From Panonychus citri (taxonomy: Eukaryota > Arthropoda > Arachnida > Trombidiformes > Tetranychidae), in contig NW_026515416.1 of NCBI RefSeq assembly GCF_014898815.1, positions 930,001 to 994,000 on the forward strand: DNA of 64,000 bases, in the 5' to 3' direction. A model generated the notes under the pieces. The model had not been told where the DNA came from and searched no databases. It saw only the letters and a program-made list of their open reading frames with translations. Position 1 is the stretch's first letter. The number at the start of each line of letters is the position of its first letter. The position numbers and the translations under genes were made by a program. Shown here piece by piece: positions 51,948-61,032 of this stretch.

Positions 51948-52789
51948 CTGATCTAATCGGTACTTTTATTTTCTCATAGGTTTCCAAATGCAGATGGTGA
52001 GCTAAGATCCATGGTTATCTTAATCCTCCATCAAAGTTAACCCATTTTCCAACTTACCTTAAAGGTAAATATACTTGATTTACTTTACAATCTATTCGTT
52101 GGCATGAAAATTGCTTCAATGGTCTTTTTAAAAGCCCCACATTTTGGACGCTCATGTTCATGTGGAGTCCTGAGTGAGACTAGAGTAATGTCACATAAAT
52201 GAGTGCACGAATTGATAACATTCATGCAGCGCCGCAATTTTGATACATTTAGTTTCCTAACCTTATTTTATATTTTATCAACAGAATATTTGATCCAATT
52301 GATTTGGTCTACGATTATGTTTGGTCACTTGAAACAATTCTCATATTGTTCATTTAGATTTTTGATGGAAAACAATATCTATTCAAAGATCATTTTCCCA
52401 AATTCTTTGACTTTGATATGGTTGATCATTGAAACGGATCGAATTGGATTCGCTATCACTATTTGATAAACTGAAAAGGTGAAAATATGGTGGAAATTTT
52501 ATTCATTTAAACCATTAAATCACCCAACCTTTTCAACCTTAACAATTGATTTTTAAATTGATGAAATTAAATATATAAAGTGTTGTAAATGTTAACACTA
52601 GATGGAGCTGATTATCGTTGAAACGAGTAACCATTTAATGGTTTTTGTTTCCACTCAAAGCTGACACAAAATTATCATTTAAGTTTCTCATCAACACACA
52701 ATAACTTTCAATTAATTTTGTCAAACAAAAGTGTTAATCTATATAAAAAAAAATAACAGTTCTTGTAACTAATTGATGTCAAATTAACT
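51948..52789. other. CLIC upstream region with possible decayed CLIC exon 2
   Basis: Just after repeat copy 1, a TTTTATTTTCTC-AG acceptor-like site (about 51966-51981) and an AAAG/GTAAAT donor-like site (near 52066) bracket sequence resembling CLIC exon 2 at low identity. This suggests the same duplication carried part of CLIC. An 87-residue open frame at 52203-52466 is not recognised. A CTCF-like motif sits at 52595-52609 and the CLIC promoter is probably in the last 200 bases. Confidence 0.4.
52595..52609 (+). promoter_or_regulatory. CTCF-like motif upstream of CLIC
   Basis: ACACTAGATGGAGCT matches CCASYAGRKGGCRSY except at the first position and at one core C. It lies about 180 bases upstream of the CLIC start codon, at a gene boundary. 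Motif evidence only. Confidence 0.3.
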
Positions 52790-52979
52790 ATGGCGGAAAT
52801 GGAAGATCAAATTCCGGAAATAGAGCTTATCATCAAGGTAAGAAGAAAATCTTTGTTTCCTTTTCCTCAATTTCTCTCAAAAGCCATGCTTATCTCCTTT
52901 AGTGCACAAAGACTTGATCTTTTCTCTCAACCATCTTTTCTTTAAGTAAATATTTTCCATTCTTTTAATTATTTACCTG

Positions 52980-53011
<32 letters not shown>

Positions 53012-54597
53012 AAAGAACAACTTTTTGTGTCTACCTTTTGTCTCCTTAAAACACCCCCTGAGTAATTAATTGTACTCTTGTGGACACCTGATGGAGACAA
53101 GAATAAGATGATTTCTTAGTAGGAAGCATGTGGGCTTATATTGTGCCTAACTTAGCGCCGATACATTGAAACAATTATCAAAATCTAATTGATTGTTATC
53201 ACTTTTATTTTCTCTCTCAGGCTTCAACTATTGATGGTCGTCGTAAAGGAGCCTGTTTATTTTGCCATGAATATTTCATGGATCTTTATCTATTGGCCGA
53301 GTTGAAGACTATCTCATTAAAGGTAAGTTTACATGGTTTTAATAAATTTTTCAGCCTCTACCCAGTTTTAATTATTATATATTTCAGGTTATTGATTAGT
53401 TTTTATGGTTTACATTTAAAATTGTGTCAAAAAAAATCGGATGTTTGGTTTTGATTTTGTGTTTTTTTGTGGTTTTGTTAGAAATTGCAATTGATGTGCT
53501 GCTTTTGTGGTGGTGTTTGTCGATAACGATAACTATCATGATTTAGCTCTTTTTGATTAATTTTATTGCCATTTCTTCCGTGACTAATCGTGTTCAAGAG
53601 CAGAGATTGTATTTCTTTTTTTCTTCTTCCATTTAGTTGTTGAAACTTACTCATATTTGGCTTGTTGATAAAACTACTTCCGTAAACACTTATTAATCGA
53701 GTGGTAACTTATTAATTTTTCGTTTCTTTCTTTCTCTCTCTCTCTCTCTCTCTCTTACTCCCTTTTCCCTCTTTCTCTCTTCAGGTTACAACTGTGGACA
53801 TGTTAAAACCGCCGCCAGATTTTCGTTCCAAATATGATTCAACACCACCACCAATACTTGTTGATGGAGATTTAGCTATTCTTGAGAATGAGAAAATTGA
53901 AAGATACATAATGAAAAATATTCCTGGAGGTCACAATCTATTTATCTCTGACAAAGAAACAGCAACTGTCATCGAGAATTTATACAGTGTAAGCGTAATA
54001 GACATTTTTTTTTTGCTTCTCACCTACAATACACACACACACATACTTTTTTCTTCATGTTTAATTAAGTTAATTCATTGTCACACACTCTAATCAACCT
54101 TTAACTAATTTACTTTTTTTTCCAATCATCATCCTTACTCATCTCTCTGCTCTCTTTCTTTCCTTCTTTTTTTTTGTGTGTATACTTTTTATTAATAGAA
54201 ATTCAAACTGATGTTTGCCAGGAAAGATGAAATCTCTAAAAGATCCTTGATGAGCCAACTTAGAAACATCAATGAACATTTGGATAAACGCGGATCAAGG
54301 TTCTTAACTGGTGACACTATGTGCTGTTTTGATTGTGAATTGATGCCTCGATTACAGCATATCAGAGTAGCTGGAAAATATTTCTGTGAATTTGAAATTC
54401 CCGAAGAGTTTTCCGCTCTATGGAGATACATGTACAATATGTATCTTCTTGACGCTTTCACCCAATCCTGTCCATTTGATCAAGATATTATCAATCACTA
54501 TAAACTTCAACAAGGAACCAAAATGAAGAAACATGAGGAACTTGAGACACCCACATTTACCACCTCAATACCCTCTTCGATTAAAGTTACCAAATGA
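52790..54597 (+). CDS. Clic: Chloride intracellular channel protein (CLIC)
   Basis: Glutathione-transferase-fold protein that exists in soluble and membrane-associated forms; in worms (EXC-4) it is needed for tubular lumen formation. Four exons: 52790-52837, 53221-53322, 53785-53988, 54199-54597; all GT-AG, phase 0 throughout; 250 residues, the usual length for ecdysozoan CLICs. The sequence tracks fly Clic almost without gaps: PEIELIIKASTIDGRRKGAC, CHEYFMDLYLLAELKTISLK, FLTGDTMCCFDCELMPRLQH, IRVAGKYF, DAFTQSCPFDQDIINHYKLQQ and a C-terminal KKHEELETPTFTT. The N-terminal thioredoxin-like domain has C28-L-F-C31. An all-helical C-terminal domain follows. Intron 1 contains a 142-bp repeat also found upstream of the gene. 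HDAC1 is the next gene, on the same strand, 2.3 kb downstream, with no evident functional link. Confidence 0.97.
52983..53005. repeat. (GA)n microsatellite in CLIC intron 1
   Basis: About 23 bases of GA just before the 142-bp repeat copy. Confidence 0.85.
53037..53179. repeat. 142-bp repeat, copy 2
   Basis: Direct repeat of 51805-51947, located in CLIC intron 1 about 40 bases before the exon 2 acceptor at 53221. Confidence 0.92.
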
Positions 54598-55626
54598 ATT
54601 TTCATGAAGATATTGAATATGGTTGAAATTTGAAGAGAAAAGGAAAAATTCAAAACCAATTCAACTAATTATTATACAAAAAGAAATTTTTGTTTTGTCA
54701 AATCAAGAATATGTTTTGAAATATTTTTGTTAATTATCTCTCTCTCTCTCTCTCATTGTATATCAAAGAATAGCTGAGATTTAATCTATCAAATCTCCTG
54801 GTTATTTCATAAAAAAAGCTCTAGATTCATGTCAATTCGAGTGTTTTTACTTATCAATTACACCTTACAAACTTTAATCTTTTAATTTCTATTTTTTTTC
54901 ACATTTAAATTGAGTTAATTTAATTGTCAATCTTTCGTTTTTCTCTCTCCCCAATTATCCAAGTTTATCATGTTCTCTGAAAGTTTCAATGCTATTGTAA
55001 CTTATGCACTTAACCTATTTTCACTAAGTCAATTTACTATATTTATATTAGTTAATTTGTCCATTAAACTCGATAATCAACAATTAACACACAATGATTT
55101 TCAGACATTCGGGTCAAGAAAAAAAGATTAGAGAAAATTTTTACGAACTTAGAAAACAAAATCGAAAGAAATAAAAGTTAATCAAATTCGAATGATCGCT
55201 AATTAGACGAAGAACAAGTTGACCAGTAAATTAATCGAGTAGCCAAAATAGAAATGCCGATAATTGCGAATCGTTGGATAATAAAAATTCCTATCGAATC
55301 ACGATCAAGAAAATTTTCTATGATTCGATCAACTAAATTAACTCACCGATTCAATTGAGATTAATTTCTTATCTGAAATGGACTGAAATCTCCCAAGAGA
55401 TAAATTGGTCATAATAATCAATCGCATAGACAAATTAGCTCTTAAACATGTGATTAGTTGATTGGCTCGTTAATTGTTTAGAAAAATTAATCTTTCTGAT
55501 AATTTCTGATAATAAAGTTGAGAGAAAAAATTTGGAAATTGCTGTGAGAATAGCGATCCGATTATTTGCTCGAAGTTTAGCTTATTCTATTTTCCCGATC
55601 TCTTTATTTTAACTTCGCCTCCATTC
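54598..55626. other. CLIC 3' flank
   Basis: AT-rich; probably carries the CLIC 3' UTR. A CT run lies near 54738-54754. No gene or element is recognised. Confidence 0.55.
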
Positions 55627-56080
55627 AAAGAGTAAAAACCAAGAGAGAGCACAGGAAGGCAAAACTATCAGGCAACATTTTTTTTGGTGTCGCGAGGTGG
55701 AGCCACTAGTAGATTTGAAAAGAAAGAGAGAAAAGAAAGAGAAACATAGTAAACTCAATGCAGAACTCAAATCTAATTGTTTTTAATGATTTTAACAATT
55801 TTTATAAATTAATTGAGTCTTAATAAGTTCTACAATAGGCGATTTCTCGAATTTCATAAGTTATGTGTGGTTTTATTTACTTTTGTTTATTCTTAAGTAT
55901 ACACTACATTTATACTGAGATAATATATCAATTGAACGGAACATATTAGCTCTGATTTGAAGTGATCTTAAAGGTCTGATTTATAAGATTTGTTTAAGAA
56001 TTCCCTAATTAATTCGATTAAGTTGAATTAAATCATAAACGAAACAGATATTTCCTAGAAAAGTGCGTTTAAGACTTTCG

Positions 56081-56346
56081 GGTAAGATGAGCGTTAATGG
56101 TTGGAGGTGGAGCTAATAGCTATCCAACACACTTATCCCTGTGTTTGTTTAAATTAGGTTAGGTTAGGTCTTCATTAAAAGGGTCAAAATCGACAGAGGA
56201 AGGCCCGGAGGGCCTGGGACAATCAAACGGGCGCACAATTAATCCAAAATTCAGCTTAATTTCAACACTTTGAACTAATGGACACCATCGATAAGTGTGT
56301 TGAATAACCACTGGCTCCACCTCCAACCATTAACGCTCATCTTACC
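56081..56346. mobile_element. MITE, TTAGG-core family copy B
   Basis: 266 bp element flanked by a perfect 8-bp duplication GACTTTCG (56073-56080 and 56347-56354). Terminal inverted repeats begin GGTAAGATGAGCGTTAATGG and run more than 30 bases perfectly, then continue imperfectly. The core (56140-56243) matches that of the element at 26225-26680, including the tandem AGGTT units and the AGGCCC-GGA-GGGCCT palindrome. Beyond the first six bases (GGTAAG) the arms are unrelated to those of copy A. Confidence 0.9.
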
Positions 56347-56354
56347 GACTTTCG

Positions 56355-56613
56355 GGCTGATTATTGTTACCGATCGTAAAAATAAAGGTTGAAGGGTAAA
56401 CTAACCCAACGAGAACTCAATGGGGTTGTAAATGGGAAAAGTGGTTTATTGTTAAGGGTACAATGTATGACCTAAGGATAAAGTTAAACTCAAGAGTCGT
56501 AAGAGAAGTGACCCAACTTTACCCTTAGGTTAGGTTTATAAAGAAATAGTCGATGGGCATTGAACTTGTGTGATTGGTCTAACAATATTCGACGATTCGA
56601 TTTTAAAAAAACT
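56355..56613. other. Spacer within the inverted-repeat loop
   Basis: Contains AAGGGTAAA near 56392 and TTTACCCTT near 56519, a weak inverted pair, and another AGGTTAGG. No gene or definite element. Confidence 0.35.
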
Positions 56614-56942
56614 TAATTAATTTATAAAAATTGTTAAAATCATTAAAAACAATTAGATTTGAGTTCTGCATTGAGTTACTATGTTTCTCTTTCTTTTCTC
56701 TCTTTCTTTTCAAATCTACTAGTGGCTCTACCTCGCGACACCAAAAAAAATGTTGCCTGATAGTTTTTCTGTTATGTGCTGTCTCTTTCTCTCTACTCTT
56801 TGCCTCCATTTGAATTTGTTGTTTGCTTTTTTTCACTGACCAATAATTTATATTTAATTGTCTCTTTAATTACTCTCATTGATTAACTTAAATTGAATTT
56901 TAATTTGTATTTCATTTATCGAGTCAACGTTTTCCTTTAAGA

Positions 56943-59448
56943 ATGGCAACTACTCAGCACAGTAAAAAGCGTGTCTGTTACTATTATGATGGTAAGTTGG
57001 TTTTCTCTTTTGTTGCTTGTGAATTTTTTTCTCTTCATTTTCTTTATCTTTTTCTCTTTCTCGGTCTTTCTTTCTCTTTCTTTTATGGTCTTTCTTTTAA
57101 CTTCCATCTTTATTTCTATTGACTCTTCTTTTGGTCTTTATTTTCTTCTCTATGACATTACACCCTTTCCTTGATTCAATTTGATTCTACATTGTAGTCT
57201 ATCGGTTTGGTGTAATATCTCTTAGATTTCATACTGATTTTCTATGTTGCCTTGTTCTCTATCTCTCAATATTCCAATGCCGGTTGTGTGTTTTTTGTCT
57301 ACTTCATTTAATCATACAAATTTAATTTTCTTTCTACTCCATCTTAGGTGATATTGGAAATTATTATTATGGCCAAGGTCATCCAATGAAGCCACACCGA
57401 ATTCGAATGGCTCACAATTTAGTTCTTAACTATGGATTATATCGTAAAATGGAAATCTATGTATGTGTCTCTTTGATTTGTCTTTCCACTTTTACCCTTT
57501 GGATATTTCAATTGTTTTCCAAATACATTAAATTTGTATTTCATTTTTTTTCTCAATCTCTTTTACAGCGACCCCATAAAGCTACACAGGAAGAAATGAC
57601 TAAATATCATAGTGATGATTACATTCGCTTTTTAAGGAGCATCAGACCTGACAATATGAGCGAGTACAATAAGCAAATGCAAAGATGTAAGCTAAATTTG
57701 ATTCCAAATCTACTCGTAAAAACGTAGCTTATTTTTTTTGTCTTTACAATGTCCTGTGAGCAAAAAGGCAAAATTTTCTAGGCTCAGTTGTATTGAATTT
57801 AATTTTCCCTCTGGAACAAATTTTCCTCCATTTTTACCATATTTTTTATAGTCAATGTTGGTGAAGATTGTCCAGTATTTGATGGATTATATGAATTTTG
57901 TCAACTATCAACTGGAGGTTCAGTCGCTGGAGCGGTTAAACTCAACAAACAAGCCGCAGATATTGCAGTTAATTGGTCTGGTGGTCTGCATCATGCAAAA
58001 AAATCAGAAGCCTCTGGATTTTGTTATGTTAATGACATCGTTCTTGCTATTCTTGAATTACTCAAGTATCATCAGCGAGTTTTATACATTGATATTGATA
58101 TTCATCACGGTGATGGAGTTGAAGAAGCATTTTATACCACTGATAGAGTGATGACCGCCTCATTCCATAAGTATGGTGAATATTTCCCTGGTACTGGTGA
58201 TCTCAGAGATATTGGTGCTGGTAAGGGTAAATATTATGCTGTCAATTTCCCTCTTCGTGATGGTATTGACGATGAAGCCTATGAAAGTATCTTCCAGCCT
58301 CTCATTTCAAAAGTAAGTTTTTTTCCCCTTCAAAATTGAACCAATCTAATGATTGGATAATAAATGTTCAATAAATTGATGAAAAATTGTTTTTCTCATT
58401 CATCAGGTAATGGAAATGTATCAACCAAGTGCGGTTGTTTTACAATGTGGTGCTGACTCTTTGTCAGGAGATCGATTGGGTTGTTTCAATTTAACCCTTA
58501 AGGGACATGGTAAATGTGTCGAATTTGTTAAAAAGTACAATTTACCATTACTTTTAGTCGGTGGAGGAGGTTACACAATTCGTAATGTTGCTCGATGTTG
58601 GACTCATGAGACTGCCGTTGCTCTTAATTGTGAAATACCCAATGGTGAGACTCAAATTTCCTAATCATTTTTGATATTCTTTTGACAATTGTTTCTTTCT
58701 CTTCTCACCTCTCCTAGAGCTCCCATATAATGACTACTTTGAATATTTCGGACCTGATTTTAAATTACACATTAGTCCATCTAATATGGCTAATCAAAAT
58801 TCACCTGAATATCTTGAAAAAATCAAGTAAGTTGAAATAGTTAAATTTAATCTAATTCCATCGAAAGCAATAATTATTGATTAAATGTCTATTATTTTCC
58901 TGTTTCCTATTAGAACTCGGCTTTATGAGAATCTTCGTATGTTACCCCATGCGCCTGGTATTCAACAAACTGTCATACCCGAGGATGCACTTAATGAAGA
59001 TAGTGAAGATGAAGATAAACAAGATCCAGATGAAAGGATTAGCATTCGTGCTTCCGAAAAGCGAATCGCCAAAGATGAGGAATTTTCTGACTCTGAAGAT
59101 GAAGGTGACGGTCGTCGAGATATTCGAACCCATAAACCCAGTAAGCCTAAAAGAGCAAAGGTTGATGGTGAAACGGTTAATAAAAGGCCGGAGGATAAAA
59201 AAACTGATGAAATTCCAGAAGAAGCAAAGACTGAAGGAGAGATTGAGAAAGATGTTGTAATGAATACAAATTCACAATCTTCGGAATCAGTTAAAGACCA
59301 AGAATCAAGTAAAGAAGCGGTCAAAGAGACACCAATGGATCAAGCAAGCGCTGGAGACACAGCCACTGACAATGGAACCCCTGCTACCAAGGAGTCATCA
59401 TCCAATGAATCTAAATCAGAAACACGGAGATCGTTAGAGTTAAAATGA
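56943..59448 (+). CDS. HDAC1: Class I histone deacetylase HDAC1/Rpd3
   Basis: Zinc-dependent lysine deacetylase, the catalytic subunit of nuclear corepressor complexes of the Sin3, NuRD and CoREST type. Seven exons: 56943-56991, 57348-57460, 57569-57686, 57852-58312, 58407-58644, 58718-58826, 58914-59448; all GT-AG, phases consistent, 540 residues. The catalytic domain aligns with human HDAC1 essentially without gaps. The active-site histidines are in GGLHHAKKSEASGF (H140/H141 in human numbering). The zinc ligands D176, H178 (DIDIHHGDG) and D264 (ADSLSGDRLGCF) and the catalytic tyrosine in VGGGGYTIRNVARCW are all present. The KGKY and inositol-phosphate-contacting basic residues are present too. 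The acidic, Ser/Lys-rich C-terminal tail (about 390-540) is longer than in human HDAC1. AATAAA at 59469-59474 is a likely poly(A) signal only 21 bases after the stop. A decayed copy lies at 51117-51762. Confidence 0.98.
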
Positions 59449-59468
59449 ATACTCACTTGGGCTATTTT

Positions 59469-59474
59469 AATAAA
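59469..59474 (+). terminator. Candidate poly(A) signal of HDAC1
   Basis: AATAAA 21 bases after the HDAC1 stop codon. It is unusually close, so a later site may be used instead. Confidence 0.4.
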
Positions 59475-61032
59475 TCTCAATCTCCATCTTAAATATTATA
59501 CAAATATGCAGTTTCAATGGACAAAACAATAACAGAAAACAACAAAAAAAAAATATTAATACGCATCATCATCACCAATACCTTCCCATTCATACATATA
59601 AACACACGCGAACAAACAATTAGCAATCCAATCGCTAATCACACACAATTCACACACATTAAGCATCCAGTGAGACTCATTTCAATATGAAAAAAATGAA
59701 GGAATCGATCGACTGGATTAAGATGAATCACTCAATTGTTTTTTTCTTCAATGATAATGTCGCAAATCAATGATCCCTTTCCAAACCCTCTCTCTCTCTC
59801 TCTTTCACTTCTTGTGCTTAATCGTTCAATTTGGTTTGTGTCTTCGATACGAAAAACAATGACCAGAATAGGTCATTTTCGAGCGTCCCACCAGATTGTC
59901 TCATCACAATCAATCATCATCATCACCATCACGATTCACATCATCTTTACTTTTTTTATACAAAATCTCATGGAAATTCAATGAGATTATCTCATTGGAA
60001 GATGAGATTAGTTTACAATATACTTTTGACCTTTTCTATTCTCCTCATTATCTTAGTATTTTGAATTATCCAATTTCCGCCATTCTTCATGTTTCCTTCT
60101 CCCTCCCTCTCTCTCTCTCTCTCTCTCCCTACAATTAAAATGTTCATTAATCACTAATTAATATGGATGAAGAAGGATAAATTTACATTGATTAAATTAG
60201 TTTATCTTCCAATCTGATTTGTTTCTGTTGAGTTTCCATGTTGACCTTTCCGACTCTTTTGTTCAGTGTATCTTTTTTTTTAATCAACAATTAACTAATT
60301 GTGGTTTTCATAAAAACGAATTAATTTATCCCTTACACTCTCAATCTCTTGTAAGACAATTAAGTTTATTTGATTGCTAATTTCTGATGCTCTTTTAATT
60401 TTTACCCGATAAAAGTGAAACAATTAGCAATCATTATTGAACAAATTTGTTATAATTGAATCAATTTGAAAACTATTTTATTTATTTTGTTTAATTGTTT
60501 TACTATCAAAAAAAATAATCCCAATAATTGAATCATTGAATTTCTTAAACAAATTACAATTAGTTAAATAATAATTATAAATGAAAATGATTGAAAATTT
60601 TGATTAGAAGCAGCATGAAAAAAAAGGTTGATTGTGATTTAGTTAATTGTGTTAGTTTTGAAGGGCACAAAAGGATTGTAATAATTTAGGATTTGATGGT
60701 GGTTAAATTGTTACAATCAAGAAGACTGATTAAGCTGATTAAGAGTAATTGTAATTGATTGATGAGGTTGATGGGAAATGAAAAAGTTTTGTTTGAAAAG
60801 CAATTGAATTAAAAATCTAACAATCTATTTAATTGTTTTAACAATTAAGCCGTACAATTAATTTATTGTTTCTCTTGATGATTGTCACCATAATTGCGGC
60901 ACAATTAGGATATAATAGTTAATAATTAACTTAACAATTTACTCTTAATCAACAAATTTATAATTTTGTTTTCTTGCTTCTTTAAACACAATTGAATTTA
61001 CTTTAATTATGATTAAATCATTGATTTGTTGC
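59475..61032. other. Intergenic region between HDAC1 and the MFS transporter
   Basis: The two genes converge here, so this holds both 3' flanks. A CT run lies at about 60107-60127. The overlapping plus-strand frames at 59736-60138 are low-complexity. No gene is recognised. Confidence 0.55.

Larger units (their letters stand above)
55627..56808. repeat. Large inverted repeat upstream of HDAC1
   Basis: The left arm, about 55661-55815, is nearly identical to the reverse complement of 56614-56768 (about 155 bases, with only a few single-base differences and a 1-bp gap). Weaker similarity extends outward to about 55627 and 56808. The arms contain GGTGTCGCGAGGT and a GA/AAAG-rich section. The 0.8 kb loop contains an inserted MITE (56081-56346). 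The outer right end lies about 130 bases before the HDAC1 start codon, so the arm overlaps the probable promoter or 5' UTR. Mirror-image minus- and plus-strand open frames at 56603-56836 and 56631-56813 are products of the repeat. Confidence 0.88.

Noticed and set aside
54192..54461. Minus-strand frame opposite CLIC exon 4
   Set aside because: Antisense shadow of a strongly conserved coding exon.
56385..56535. Possible small inverted-repeat element with AAGGGTAAA / TTTACCCTT
   Set aside because: Matched arms are too short and no target duplication is visible.
58942..59324. Alternative frames over HDAC1 exon 7
   Set aside because: Shadows of the acidic HDAC1 tail; only one frame joins exon 6 in phase.
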